A DNA stretch of 60,863 nucleotides from Paenibacillus sp. Root444D2 (GCF_001426375.1 NZ_LMEO01000024.1:1-60863); one strand, 5' to 3'; shown: positions 1 through 8,334, numbered from the stretch's first letter. Numbers and translations are program-made. Notes: a model not told the origin generated them from the letters alone.

Positions 1-33
1 GCGTTCGTCCTGAGCCAGGATCAAACTCTCCAT
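1..33 (-). rRNA. 16S rRNA, 5' end only (partial)
   Basis: The reverse complement reads GAGAGTTTGATCCTGGCTCA followed by GGACGAACGC, the universally conserved 5' end of bacterial 16S rRNA. Only about the first 33 bases are inside the window; the gene continues beyond the low-coordinate edge. The mature 5' boundary is estimated from alignment memory and may be off by a few bases. Confidence 0.97.
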
Positions 34-186
34 AATAGAAAAGCTGAAATGCTCATTGACTTGCTAGCGAGATTATTCATCTCATTATAGTCGATTGCTC
101 GACCGTGCTTACTCACTCGTTGTTCAGTTTTCAAAGATCAATTTTCTTTCTTATTTCTTCGCCTTCCATTTAGCGGCGACTTTTTT

Positions 187-216
187 AATATACCACATCG
201 ACCTAGAAGATTGCAA
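187..216 (-). promoter_or_regulatory. rRNA operon promoter P2
   Basis: On the minus strand TTGCAA (211-216) lies 18 bases before TATATT (187-192), with A/T-rich sequence upstream. Transcription would start near 180, giving a leader of about 145 nt before the 16S gene. The leader holds the motif TTTGAAAACTGAAC (plus positions about 123-137), common in Firmicutes pre-16S leaders. Confidence 0.75.
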
Positions 217-291
217 GTGTTTTTTCGAAGAATAATGAAGGTCATCTTCTTCAATCAACATCTTGTCCTTCTTTTCGAAGGGGCGAGTTAT

Positions 292-321
292 AAAATACCA
301 TAGGATGAGAGGGTAAGTCAA
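292..321 (-). promoter_or_regulatory. rRNA operon promoter P1 (upstream of tandem pair)
   Basis: TTGACT (316-321) is followed after 18 bases by TATTTT (292-297) on the minus strand. It lies about 105 bp upstream of P2, an arrangement typical of growth-rate-controlled tandem rRNA promoters in Bacilli. The -10 element is imperfect, so this is less sure than P2. Confidence 0.55.
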
Positions 322-332
322 GCACCTACCCC

Positions 333-575
333 CTATTTTTTTTGAGCTTGATAGTTACGATTTCTTGCATACTTTGATATTTCCTTTGGCGTCGCTATTC
401 GAGCATACATCCGGAAGATCACTTTATATCTTGATTCTATGGCCCCTTTAATCTCTTGATCAATTCTTTTGTCATTGAGATCGAACAACATTTCATCTAA
501 CTCTTTGCGAAGTACATAATCCAACTCTCTGCATTCCCGATCATTGAACAAAAATCCGAGCATACATCCATTCAA
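333..575 (-). CDS. Uncharacterised small protein upstream of 16S
   Basis: An 80-residue (TTG start at 575) or 76-residue (ATG start at 563) protein that I do not recognise. It is charged and helical-looking, rich in Glu, Arg and Lys, with no membrane segment or Cys motif. The GAGAGGGG upstream is only about 3 nt from the TTG and about 13 nt from the ATG, so the start is undecided. It sits alone between the SpoIIM-family gene (separated by a terminator) and the rRNA promoters, with its stop about 12 bp from P1. Even codon pattern and lack of overlap support a real gene, but function is unknown. Confidence 0.6.
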   Translation of the reverse strand: MNGCMLGFLFNDRECRELDYVLRKELDEMLFDLNDKRIDQEIKGAIESRYKVIFRMYARIATPKEISKYARNRNYQAQKK

Positions 576-620
576 ACCCCTCTCGACTGTAGAGATTTAT
601 GGCACTTACAGTTTGATTGA

Positions 621-655
621 AAGAAGAGCCGACCCTTATTCGGTCCGCTCTTCTT
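621..655 (-). terminator. Terminator after the SpoIIM-family gene
   Basis: AAGAAGAGCCGACC (621-634) pairs with GGTCCGCTCTTCTT (642-655), leaving a 7-base loop and one or two internal mismatches. Read on the minus strand it ends in TTCTTTC, a weak T tract. It lies 60 nt beyond the stop of the gene at 715-1326. Confidence 0.65.
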
Positions 656-714
656 ACCGTTTTACTGTTATGCTCAGATTTTGCCATTTTTATGACAGAA
701 GTTCTGAAAATATT

Positions 715-1326
715 TTACAGATGCACCAACCAGTATGTAAGTGTACTTTCAATGATTGCCGCGACGAGCAAAAGTACAACAATGAATACCATTAATGGCT
801 TAGTTAGATGGAGTGTTTTAACCAGCTCCGCACGTGCTGTCTTCTCTTTATCAGGTACAAAGAGCTGCACTCCGGATTTCCAGACTAATAAACCTAATTT
901 AAGTCCATATGCACAAGCAATTAATATGACCGGAATCTCTATAATACCATGTGGAAGAATCCCCTTCAGAACAATGGACAATGTGCTTTCTTGCGTTTGT
1001 AAAGAAAGTACGTATCCAAGTATCATCCCGTTAGCGATCAACATAAAGAGTGGCAGAATACCTAGTAATAGGCCAAGAAAGATAATGACCACTGACTTAA
1101 TCGCATTGTTTAGAAAAATGAAAATAAAAAACCATAATTGGGGATTATCCTTACTGCTTAGAGATTGACTTAAAGATTTGAGCCCCTTCATCTGCCCTTC
1201 TAAGAAGTGAGAAAACTGATCTGAATTCGCCCAACCTAAATATAAACTAAACCCAAAAACTAAGACGACGACGATGAAGTAATGTTTCATTTCTTTGAAA
1301 TGTTGGAATAATTGTCTGAATTTCAT
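715..1326 (-). CDS. Stage II sporulation protein M family membrane protein
   Basis: A 203-residue integral membrane protein of the SpoIIM/DUF95 family. In Bacillus, SpoIIM joins SpoIID and SpoIIP in the complex that remodels peptidoglycan during engulfment. An N-terminal membrane segment (about residues 15-31 after the chosen start) is followed by several hydrophobic helices and the LPHGIIEIP stretch typical of the family, then a final C-terminal helix. The ATG at 1326 is chosen because GGAGGGAACG lies at proper spacing; an in-frame ATG at 1353 has no ribosome binding site. It diverges from pdaB. Many genomes carry the true spoIIM elsewhere, so this may be a paralogue; no symbol is given. Confidence 0.8.
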   Translation of the reverse strand: MKFRQLFQHFKEMKHYFIVVVLVFGFSLYLGWANSDQFSHFLEGQMKGLKSLSQSLSSKDNPQLWFFIFIFLNNAIKSVVIIFLGLLLGILPLFMLIANGMILGYVLSLQTQESTLSIVLKGILPHGIIEIPVILIACAYGLKLGLLVWKSGVQLFVPDKEKTARAELVKTLHLTKPLMVFIVVLLLVAAIIESTLTYWLVHL

Positions 1327-1349
1327 TTTCGTTCCCTCCAATTTCGGAA

Positions 1350-1377
1350 GCATAAGTACTGTGTACGAGCATACATT
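1350..1377 (+). promoter_or_regulatory. Sigma-E-like promoter of pdaB
   Basis: GCATAAG (1350-1356), 13 bases, then CATACATT (1370-1377). The -10 is a full match to the sigma-E consensus CATACANT and the spacing fits. Sigma-E expression of pdaB is known in B. subtilis. The element lies 62 bp upstream of the pdaB ATG. Confidence 0.65.
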
Positions 1378-1439
1378 ATTTACTAAAGAGTATACAAGCC
1401 TTGCCCGTATGTAAGGCTTAGAGGAGGTACAAGCTATCC

Positions 1440-2222
1440 ATGAACTACTTTTTCGTTGTAAATGCTCGTAAGTTTAAACAATATGTTTTTATCGCGCTTG
1501 CCATTGTCTTCGCTGCCGCTATTGTTTATTCGGAACAAAGTAATGTATCCGTCTTCTCCAATGCAGAGCCCTCCGCTATTTATAGCGTACAGACCGAAAG
1601 AAAGGTTATTGCCCTGACCTTTGATATTTCATGGGGCGAGAAGCGTGCGGAACCAATTTTGAATATCCTTAAGGAAAAAGGTGTGAAGAATGCAACCTTC
1701 TTCCTATCCTCTCCGTGGAGTAAAAGCCACCCCGAGATTGTGGAACATATCAAGAAGGATGGTTTCGAAATTGGAAGCCATGGAAACAAACACGATAATT
1801 ATAGTACGCTAAGTGATGAAGAAATACGCAAACAGATTACTACAGCCCATGGCATTTTAACGGAATTGATCGGAAAAGAACCGAACTTAATTCGCCTTCC
1901 CAATGGTGACTTCGACAAACGAGTGCTTCGAATTGCGGATGATTTAGGGTATTCGGTCATCCAATGGGATACCGACTCTCAAGACTGGTTAAATAAAGGT
2001 GTTGATACAATCATTAACCGTGTAGTAACCAAAGCACATCCAGGTGATATTGTATTACTGCACGCCAGCGATTCGTCTCAGCAAACACATGAGGCCTTAC
2101 CAGTTATCATTGAGCAGTTAAGAGCTAAGGGTTACGAATTCGTTACGGTAAGTGAGTTAATCAAACAAACCCAGGTGGAGACTAAACCGGTTGAAGACCA
2201 GGCAATGAAACAGATCAATTAA
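1440..2222 (+). CDS. pdaB: Polysaccharide deacetylase family sporulation protein PdaB
   Basis: A 260-residue NodB-fold protein of the carbohydrate esterase 4 family, needed in B. subtilis to keep spores dormant and their cortex stable. Residues about 14-31 form an N-terminal membrane anchor or signal, so the catalytic domain lies outside the membrane. Motif 1 reads TFDISW (60-65): the usual TFDDG second Asp, a metal ligand, is replaced by Ile, as I recall for other PdaB proteins. Motif 2, SHGNKH, keeps both metal-binding His (114 and 118), and RLPNG supplies motif 3. GAGGAGGT lies 11 nt before the ATG. It is monocistronic, convergent with kbaA, and preceded by a sigma-E-like promoter. Confidence 0.93.
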   Translation: MNYFFVVNARKFKQYVFIALAIVFAAAIVYSEQSNVSVFSNAEPSAIYSVQTERKVIALTFDISWGEKRAEPILNILKEKGVKNATFFLSSPWSKSHPEIVEHIKKDGFEIGSHGNKHDNYSTLSDEEIRKQITTAHGILTELIGKEPNLIRLPNGDFDKRVLRIADDLGYSVIQWDTDSQDWLNKGVDTIINRVVTKAHPGDIVLLHASDSSQQTHEALPVIIEQLRAKGYEFVTVSELIKQTQVETKPVEDQAMKQIN

Positions 2223-2240
2223 TGACTATGCTATGATTCA

Positions 2241-2268
2241 AAAAAGAGCTAATTAGATTAGCTCTTTT
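2241..2268. terminator. Bidirectional terminator between pdaB and kbaA
   Basis: AAAAGAGCTAAT, a short loop and ATTAGCTCTTTT form a near-perfect 12-bp stem flanked by A and T runs, so it can stop transcription from either side. It contains the stop codon of kbaA (2258-2260). Confidence 0.88.
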
Positions 2269-2860
2269 TGTTATCCAATATTTTATGAAGAATCAAAATT
2301 TGCCATGCATTACAAACAAGCAACGGGGCCAACATAAATAAACTTGATGCTGCGTTATCTAGTTTTAATGCAGGTACGGCTTCAAGGACGGTTACAGCGC
2401 ACATAAAGAACAATGTCGGGATAAAAGCGTTCCGATTCGTCATCTTTACCTTCCAATACGCAACTGCAATGGAAATTAACAATATGATAGCAGGTAAAAT
2501 GGAGTAGCTCAAAACGGATTCTGTACCCTCAAAATTAGTCATTCTCAGATATACGAGATCAAAGAGGACAACAATAACGACAGCCAATTGTAAAAGATCC
2601 CATACCGTCTTGGAGCGAATAATACCCGCAGCAATGAATCTGACAATTAGATAAGCAAAAAAGCCCATTTGGCTCAGCACGCTTATCGTGGCACCACCAA
2701 GCAACATATTTAATACATTAAAACCTACTGCCGATAACCCCATAACCGAAAATTCTTTGTCGGAATATTGTAAAATGAGTCCAATCCCTATAGATACAAG
2801 CATTCCTAATAACAATGTTGTCCAAAATAAGTGAAACCACTTCCGCAGCGTCAAGATCAA
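2258..2860 (-). CDS. kbaA: KinB signalling pathway activation protein KbaA
   Basis: A 200-residue polytopic membrane protein, needed in B. subtilis for KinB kinase to feed phosphate into the sporulation phosphorelay. About six hydrophobic segments are visible, starting with residues 11-30, with short charged loops and a basic C-terminus. The start is a TTG at 2860 or a second TTG two codons later (better spaced from the GGGGG ribosome binding site). Its place between pdaB and gerD matches B. subtilis and other Bacilli. Its last codons are part of the shared terminator. Confidence 0.88.
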   Translation of the reverse strand: MILTLRKWFHLFWTTLLLGMLVSIGIGLILQYSDKEFSVMGLSAVGFNVLNMLLGGATISVLSQMGFFAYLIVRFIAAGIIRSKTVWDLLQLAVVIVVLFDLVYLRMTNFEGTESVLSYSILPAIILLISIAVAYWKVKMTNRNAFIPTLFFMCAVTVLEAVPALKLDNAASSLFMLAPLLVCNAWQILILHKILDNKKS

Positions 2861-2929
2861 TTACCCCCATACTTCAACTCTAATTGTTAATTGTACCAAC
2901 GTTTACGGTAAAAAGCCAATGAATGGCCC

Positions 2930-2958
2930 TTATAATCTATCCCGAACCACACATACTA
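2930..2958 (+). promoter_or_regulatory. Sigma-G-like promoter of gerD
   Basis: CATACTA (2952-2958) matches the sigma-G -10 consensus; TTATA (2930-2934), 17 bases upstream, is a four-of-five match to the -35. gerD is a known forespore sigma-G gene. The start point would be about 28 bp before the gerD ATG. Confidence 0.6.
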
Positions 2959-2992
2959 ACAACTATTAAGTTAGGGAAGGGAGCATGCTTTT

Positions 2993-3784
2993 ATGTTAAC
3001 AACTAAGTTCAGGAAGCTGCAAGTCCTACCACTCATTTCTATCGCCTTACTTCTCGCTTCGTGTGGATCAGATAGTTCATCACAAGGTCAGGGTCAATCT
3101 CAAGCTAATACGTATAAAGAGCAAAAGACCATGATTCTTGATATTCTGAAGTCAGAGGATGGGAAGAAAGCAATAAGTGCAGCAAACCGCAGCATAATGA
3201 ATGGTGATGTGGGCGCCAACGGTGTAGCTGGTCAATCTCAAATCAAGCTTTTGTCAGCAAATGAATCTTTGCAATTGCAGATGGCAGTGAAGGATGTTCT
3301 CACAGCAAAAGAGAATAACATGTTCCTCACCGATATGATGAAAGACCCTAAATTTGCCGGCGATTTTGCTAAGGCTATTCAAAAAGAAACCAAACAGATG
3401 TTCAAAGAGCTTTTAAAGGACCCAGAATATCAAAAATCACTCGTTGATGTGATGAAAAACCCAGAATATGAAAAGATGATGCTAGATGTTATGAAAACAG
3501 CAGCCTATCGCCAGCAAATGATGACGGTTATGGAAGAATCCATCCAAAGTCCTTTGTTCCGTGCTCATATGGTTGACCTTCTTAAGGCAGCCATTGCCCA
3601 ACAAAGTAAGCCCGAGCAGATGCCTACGGCTAAGAGTGCTGAAAAGAAAGAAGAAGGTGGGGGCAAAGGAGACAAGGGAGATAGCGGAGGAGAAAAGAAG
3701 AAAGATGAGAAAAGCGATTCGGGAGAATCCGATAAGAAAGACAACGAAAAGAAAAAGGATGACTCTAGTTCTTCTGATTCCTAA
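2993..3784 (+). CDS. gerD: Spore germination lipoprotein GerD
   Basis: A 263-residue lipoprotein. GerD clusters the Ger nutrient receptors into germinosomes in the spore inner membrane. The first 24 residues are a lipoprotein signal ending in the lipobox LASC, with Cys24 as the lipidated residue. The central part (about 40-200) is helical, with repeated Met- and Lys-rich segments such as DPEYQKSLVDVMKNPEYEKM. The last 55 residues are a low-complexity Lys/Glu/Asp/Ser/Gly tail. AAGGGAG lies 9 nt before the ATG. It is monocistronic, convergent with salA, and has a sigma-G-like promoter. Confidence 0.95.
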   Translation: MLTTKFRKLQVLPLISIALLLASCGSDSSSQGQGQSQANTYKEQKTMILDILKSEDGKKAISAANRSIMNGDVGANGVAGQSQIKLLSANESLQLQMAVKDVLTAKENNMFLTDMMKDPKFAGDFAKAIQKETKQMFKELLKDPEYQKSLVDVMKNPEYEKMMLDVMKTAAYRQQMMTVMEESIQSPLFRAHMVDLLKAAIAQQSKPEQMPTAKSAEKKEEGGGKGDKGDSGGEKKKDEKSDSGESDKKDNEKKKDDSSSSDS

Positions 3785-3794
3785 TTATGAAAAT

Positions 3795-3826
3795 AAAGGG
3801 CATGCGGATTTCTCCGTATGCCCTTT
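3795..3826. terminator. Bidirectional terminator between gerD and salA
   Basis: AAAGGGCATGCGGA (from 3795) pairs with TCCGTATGCCCTTT (to 3826) around a very short loop. It lies between the stops of two convergent genes and has A/T-rich flanks on both sides. Confidence 0.85.
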
Positions 3827-3830
3827 CTAA

Positions 3831-4925
3831 TTATTTGTCCAATTTGGTAATGATATTTGCAGCCATATCCAAATAGATTTGTCCAGCTTTTGAGTCTGAC
3901 TTATAGACAGATGGTGAATAGTCGATTTCCGAGACATGATTGTCGGGAGCTCCAAGCGGAATCTGAGCTAATAATTCGCTATGCAAATCTTCCGCAAGTT
4001 TAGCTCCTCCACCTTTACCGAATACGTAATCTATGCTGCCATCTTTGCATTCATAATAAGACATGTTCTCCACAATACCTAGTATTTCATGGTTTGTTTG
4101 AATGGCCATAGCTCCCGCCCTAGCGGCTACAAAAGCTGCTGTGGCATGCGGTGTTGTCACAATCACTTCTTTACTTTGCGGGATGAGCTGATGCACATCT
4201 AGCGCTACATCTCCCGTACCTGGAGGAAGATCCAGTAGGATGTATTCAACATCTCCCCAATTAACTTCATTGAAGAAATTGCGAAGCATTTTCCCTAACA
4301 TAGGACCACGCCAAACGACAGGTGCATTATCTTGAACAAAGAAACCCATAGAGATTACTTTTACACCAAATTTCTCAACTGGCATAATGACATTATCGAC
4401 AAGCTTCGGCTGTTCTTCGATGCCCATCATATCAGGGATACTGAAACCGTATATATCAGCATCGATGATTCCAACCTTTTTCCCTTGGCGAGCTAAGGCA
4501 ACGGCTAAATTAACAGTTACGGTTGATTTACCCACACCGCCTTTGCCACTTGCAACGGCTATAAACTCAACTGTGGAGGCTTCTCCCAATATTGGTTGCT
4601 CAATCGGTGGTTGGACTGGTTGGGCTTTCTTCTCTACAGCCGGTTGAACCACATCTTTAATCTGAGTACGTTCATAATCAGTCATTAGTCTGAAACGAAT
4701 ATGTACTTGTGCTATACCCAATTTTTCTAAAGCTTGCTGAATATAAACCTTCGCCTTTTCTTTGAACGCATCATCCTCGGTCGTGACAATTAAGCTTAAA
4801 GATACGTTATCCTCTTTAAACATCACATCTCTAACTAAATTAAGTTCCACAACGCTTTTATTGTAATGAGGTTCCACAAGAGGTCGTAACGCTTCTAATA
4901 GTTGGTCTTTGTTTATCATAGCCAC
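3831..4925 (-). CDS. salA: Mrp/NBP35-family P-loop ATPase SalA
   Basis: A 364-residue two-domain protein. The N-terminal part (about 1-90) is the MIP18/DUF59-type domain, followed by a Pro/Gln-rich linker. The ATPase domain has the deviant Walker A GKGGVGKST (about 127-135), the switch IDADIYG and LLDLPPGTGD. In B. subtilis SalA derepresses exoprotease genes by controlling scoC; other family members carry Fe-S clusters. Here the C-terminal CXXC expected of Fe-S carriers is reduced to a single Cys in ENMSYYECKDG, which favours the SalA branch. The start is a GTG at 4925 or an ATG two codons later. It follows cwlD, as in B. subtilis. Confidence 0.88.
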   Translation of the reverse strand: MAMINKDQLLEALRPLVEPHYNKSVVELNLVRDVMFKEDNVSLSLIVTTEDDAFKEKAKVYIQQALEKLGIAQVHIRFRLMTDYERTQIKDVVQPAVEKKAQPVQPPIEQPILGEASTVEFIAVASGKGGVGKSTVTVNLAVALARQGKKVGIIDADIYGFSIPDMMGIEEQPKLVDNVIMPVEKFGVKVISMGFFVQDNAPVVWRGPMLGKMLRNFFNEVNWGDVEYILLDLPPGTGDVALDVHQLIPQSKEVIVTTPHATAAFVAARAGAMAIQTNHEILGIVENMSYYECKDGSIDYVFGKGGGAKLAEDLHSELLAQIPLGAPDNHVSEIDYSPSVYKSDSKAGQIYLDMAANIITKLDK

Positions 4926-4979
4926 ACCATACCTTTATTGGGACATTGTAATTGTGGCCTTAATTATATCACATATTGA

Positions 4980-5735
4980 TTAAGATCCCACTTTTTCCCC
5001 AGCATAAAATCTTAAGATACCTTGATAGACAGATGCTGCCACCATCTTCTGATACTTCTCACTCGCAAGCAATCTTGCTTCTTCAGGGTTTGAAAGGAAA
5101 CCCACTTCCACAAGAGCACTCGGTATTTTCAGCGTTTTTAACAAGTAAACGGTCTTGTCCGCTGGCTTGGCAACACGATCGGTGTTCTCTAAGTTTTTCT
5201 TTAATTCCATTTGAATGAGTGCGGCTAAATTAGGGTTATTCGGGTTATTCAGATAATAGAACGTTTGTGCGCCTCTCCATTTCTGAGAAGGTATGCTGTT
5301 TAAATGCACACTCAGAAACAAATCCGCATTATTCTCATTGATGAGATCGGCACGATTGTGGAGATCTTGCGTCTTTCTTTTACTATATCCCTTGGTGCCG
5401 GCTTCAGCCAAATCGGTATCCGTTTCCCTTGTCATAAGGACGATTGCACCCGCCTGCTGCAAGTAATCGCGAAGATGAAGTGTGATCGCTAAATTGATAT
5501 CTTTCTCAACAACTCCTTCCTTGCTAGAAGCTCCGCCATCTGGACCACCATGACCAGCATCCAGAGCAATTGTTTTACCTGACAAAGGTAAAGTCCAATC
5601 CGACCACGTCTTCGTTGCCGGCAGCTCATAGGCATAGATGAACACAACAAGTGCGACCAGCAAGGTCGAGAGAACAAGCTTAAGACTACTGTTAAAAGTC
5701 AGCCAGACAACCAGCCTCTTCTTCCTTTTGCGCAT
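4980..5735 (-). CDS. cwlD: N-acetylmuramoyl-L-alanine amidase CwlD
   Basis: A 251-residue amidase_3 enzyme which, with PdaA, makes the muramic-delta-lactam of spore cortex. A basic N-terminus and one membrane segment (about residues 17-37) export it. Zinc ligands and catalysis are visible: His in LDAGHGG, Glu in GVVEKDIN, His in SVHLNS, and the catalytic Glu in LVEVGFLSN. The ATG at 5735 is chosen because AGAGGTGG precedes it by 7 nt; a longer frame to 5795 has no ribosome binding site. It lies 71 bp after sat and is probably read by sigma-E or sigma-G, though no clear promoter was found. Confidence 0.93.
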   Translation of the reverse strand: MRKRKKRLVVWLTFNSSLKLVLSTLLVALVVFIYAYELPATKTWSDWTLPLSGKTIALDAGHGGPDGGASSKEGVVEKDINLAITLHLRDYLQQAGAIVLMTRETDTDLAEAGTKGYSKRKTQDLHNRADLINENNADLFLSVHLNSIPSQKWRGAQTFYYLNNPNNPNLAALIQMELKKNLENTDRVAKPADKTVYLLKTLKIPSALVEVGFLSNPEEARLLASEKYQKMVAASVYQGILRFYAGEKVGS

Positions 5736-5806
5736 AAAAAATCCACCTCTGTTCCCCATAGACTCTGTAACATCTATATGGGACAAGGTGGACAAATATA
5801 CCTTAC

Positions 5807-6979
5807 TTACACTTGATATTCAGGGTCTCTTAGACCTTCAATAAGAACCTGGGCGACCTCAGGGCGTGTGAACTCCGGAGGCGGGCATTGACCGTTTCTA
5901 AGCAGTCCACGAACCTTGGTGCCGGAGAGATGCATATGGTGGGACTTATTATGCGGACAAGTTTTGCTAGATGCCATATTGCCACATTTTGTACAGAAGA
6001 AACTATGCTCAAAGAATAATGGGGTAATCCCAATTTCTTCTGCCGTAAAATTACTAAAAATCTCTTGAGCCTCATACGTGCCGTAGTAATCGCCAACACC
6101 CGCGTGATCGCGTCCTACGATGAAATGAGTACATCCATAGTTTCTACGTACAATAGCGTGTAGAATCGCCTCACGAGGACCTGCATAGCGCATAGCAGCC
6201 GGGTATACGCCTAAGAAAGTTCGATCCTTCGGATAGTAATTCTCAAGCAATACCAAATAACTTTTCATACGAACATCTGCAGAGATGTCATCGGATTTAG
6301 TCTCACCTACAAGCGGATTAAGGAAAAGAGCATCCACGATTTCCATGGCCGACTTTTGAATGTATTCATGAGCTCTGTGGACAGGATTACGCGTTTGAAA
6401 GCCAACGACAGTTCTCCACCCGTTTTCCGCAAAAATGCGACGTGTTTCGGATGGATCAAAATAAAACTCTTCAAACTTCTTAGGCTTTGGTCTGTTAAGC
6501 AGTTGAATAGGACCTCCGATATTCGTAGAAGAACGCGAGAACAGTTTATCCACACCAGGGTGAGCCATATCATCTGTCTTAAAAATCTTGATTGCTTCAT
6601 TTTGTTGATCTACTTTATAAATACTGGTCGCTTCTAAGATAGCAAAAATCACATCATCTTCCTCACCAACAAGCGCTAGTTGCTCACCAATGGAGATGGA
6701 AGCTGCAACTTCTGGGTCGATCGATAAGGTAACAGGTATGCTCCACACAGTACCATCAGTAAGACGCATGGTCTCTACAACAGACGTATAGTTTTTCTCC
6801 TCAAGGAATCCAACTAATGGTGAAAATGCACCTACCCCAATCAGATCTAGGTCAGAAATGGTCCATGAATTCACACGAATTTGTTTCAATAATGCTGCAT
6901 GTTTTAGAAGCTCTTCTCTTTCCTCTGCAGGAACCAAGCGGTTAATTAATTTGCCGCCATGTGGCTTAATCGTCGTCAT
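5807..6979 (-). CDS. sat: Sulfate adenylyltransferase (ATP sulfurylase)
   Basis: A 390-residue ATP sulfurylase that joins sulfate and ATP into adenosine 5'-phosphosulfate, the first step of sulfate assimilation. The nucleotide-binding [11 protein letters not shown] carries the HXXH signature; GRDHAG lies downstream. A Cys/His cluster, FFCTKCGNM then KTCPHN near residue 345, is the zinc site of the monomeric bacterial form. GGAGGTGACT before the ATG at 6979 fixes the start; the frame runs open to 7072 inside cysH but without a ribosome binding site. It lies 28 bp after cysH and is co-transcribed with it. No cysC kinase is linked. Confidence 0.95.
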   Translation of the reverse strand: MTTIKPHGGKLINRLVPAEEREELLKHAALLKQIRVNSWTISDLDLIGVGAFSPLVGFLEEKNYTSVVETMRLTDGTVWSIPVTLSIDPEVAASISIGEQLALVGEEDDVIFAILEATSIYKVDQQNEAIKIFKTDDMAHPGVDKLFSRSSTNIGGPIQLLNRPKPKKFEEFYFDPSETRRIFAENGWRTVVGFQTRNPVHRAHEYIQKSAMEIVDALFLNPLVGETKSDDISADVRMKSYLVLLENYYPKDRTFLGVYPAAMRYAGPREAILHAIVRRNYGCTHFIVGRDHAGVGDYYGTYEAQEIFSNFTAEEIGITPLFFEHSFFCTKCGNMASSKTCPHNKSHHMHLSGTKVRGLLRNGQCPPPEFTRPEVAQVLIEGLRDPEYQV

Positions 6980-7007
6980 TACGTAGTCACCTCCGTAATA
7001 TCTATGA

Positions 7008-7700
7008 TTACTTATGAAGGCCGCATTCTGTTTTTTCGATACTAGCCCAACGACCCGCACGTGGATCTTCACCTTCGGCTACAGGACGCGTGCAATGTGT
7101 GCACCCGATACTTGGGTAGTTGCGATCATGTAAGGGATTGTAGATTACATCATTCTCACGAATGTAATTCCATACATCTTCTGAAGTCCAACCAGCAAGA
7201 GGGTTAAATTTAATCAAACCAAATTTCACGTCGTACTCCACTTTTTTAGCATTTGCACGAGTAGGTGCTTGGTCGCGGCGAATTCCTGTGATCCAAGCAT
7301 CATAATTTTTAAGGATATCGGTTAACGGATCTACTTTTCGAATGTTACAGCATTGGTTAGCATCGCTTTTCCATAGCTCATCGCCAAATTTCTCAGCTTG
7401 TTCATCAAGTGTAAGCTTCGGCAATACTTGAACAAACTTAGTGCCGTAATGCTGCTCTAGACGATCTCTTGTATCATATGTTTCTTGAAAATGAACATTC
7501 GTATCCAAGTAGAAAATATCTACGGTCGGATTAATTTTTTGAAGCATATCAACAAGGACAACATCTTCAGCACCAAAACTACAAGCAAGTGTTAATCTTG
7601 GGAATGTGTCAACGGCAAGTTTCAATATTGCTTCTGGTGATTGATTTTCGAATTCCTCTGCGGCTTTCGATACAAAAGCTTCTTTTTCAAAGAGATTCAT
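7008..7700 (-). CDS. cysH: Phosphoadenylyl/adenylyl-sulfate reductase (CysH)
   Basis: A 230-residue thioredoxin-dependent reductase releasing sulfite from activated sulfate. The PP-loop appears as [11 protein letters not shown] (about 38-48). The pair NQCCN (about 118) and SIGCTHC (about 202) are the four Cys of a [4Fe-4S] cluster, so the enzyme likely accepts APS and perhaps PAPS. The C-terminal ECGLH holds the catalytic Cys. TTTAGGAGG precedes the ATG. It is first in a cysH-sat unit with a near-consensus promoter 50 bp upstream. Such genes are not normally found next to ribosomal protein genes. Confidence 0.94.
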   Translation of the reverse strand: MNLFEKEAFVSKAAEEFENQSPEAILKLAVDTFPRLTLACSFGAEDVVLVDMLQKINPTVDIFYLDTNVHFQETYDTRDRLEQHYGTKFVQVLPKLTLDEQAEKFGDELWKSDANQCCNIRKVDPLTDILKNYDAWITGIRRDQAPTRANAKKVEYDVKFGLIKFNPLAGWTSEDVWNYIRENDVIYNPLHDRNYPSIGCTHCTRPVAEGEDPRAGRWASIEKTECGLHK

Positions 7701-7755
7701 TTTAAATACCTCCTAAAGTTTTTAATCCCGACTGTTATTGTATGATTTAAATTTA

Positions 7756-7783
7756 ATTATAGCTGAGATCTGATTTGTGTCAA
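7756..7783 (-). promoter_or_regulatory. Sigma-A promoter of cysH-sat
   Basis: TTGACA (7778-7783), 16 bases, TATAAT (7756-7761) on the minus strand: both hexamers are perfect consensus. The start site near 7749 gives a roughly 48-nt leader. So strong a core promoter suggests repression in sulfur-rich conditions, but no operator could be named with confidence. Confidence 0.9.
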
Positions 7784-7862
7784 TTACTTTTTATCATTTT
7801 GGTATTAACTTCATTAAAATCTATATTGTTGGTTGGAATAACTCCTAACTTTTGATTAAAAA

Positions 7863-7895
7863 GAAAAAACCTTTCCAGCATAATGCAGGAAAGGT
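7863..7895 (-). terminator. Terminator of the rplM-rpsI operon
   Basis: ACCTTTCC pairs with GGAAAGGT with an inner GCAT/ATGC stem (7869-7895); on the minus strand it is followed by a T6 run (7863-7868). A second small hairpin GCGCC-AAA-GGCGC lies between it and the rpsI stop. Confidence 0.92.
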
Positions 7896-7923
7896 CTCTC
7901 TTGAGCGCCAAAGGCGCGTAATC

Positions 7924-8316
7924 TTAACGTTTGGAGAATTGAGGAGCGCGACGAGCGGCTTTCAATCCATATTTTTTACGCTCTTTCATACGGGAATCAC
8001 GTGTTAAGAATCCTGCTTTTTTCAAGGATCCACGGTATTCCGGATCAGCTTTCAGCAATGCACGGGAAATCCCGTGACGAATCGCTCCAGCTTGTCCGCT
8101 GATTCCACCACCATTTGCAAGAACTAGAACATCGTATTTACCGACAGTCTCAGTTAATGTCAATGGTTGTTTAACGATCAGTTTCAACGTTTCTAGACCG
8201 AAATACTCATCTAGATCACGTTTATTGATAATGATGCGTCCTTCACCCGGTACTAAGCGCACACGCGCTACCGAGTGTTTACGACGACCCGTTCCATAAT
8301 ATTGAACTTGTGCCAC
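7924..8316 (-). CDS. rpsI: 30S ribosomal protein S9
   Basis: A 130-residue S9, whose basic C-terminal tail ([11 protein letters not shown]) reaches the decoding region and contacts P-site tRNA. The family pattern [16 protein letters not shown] opens the protein. The start is GTG (8316), with GGAGGAACG 8 nt upstream. It follows rplM by 18 bp and ends the operon. Confidence 0.97.
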   Translation of the reverse strand: MAQVQYYGTGRRKHSVARVRLVPGEGRIIINKRDLDEYFGLETLKLIVKQPLTLTETVGKYDVLVLANGGGISGQAGAIRHGISRALLKADPEYRGSLKKAGFLTRDSRMKERKKYGLKAARRAPQFSKR

Positions 8317-8334
8317 GAAACGTTCCTCCTTATA

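Noticed and set aside
7784..7862. Possible CymR or S-box control of cysH-sat
   Set aside because: ATTCCAAC near 7835 faintly resembles half of a CymR site, but the other half does not match, and the leader of about 48 nt is too short for a SAM riboswitch.
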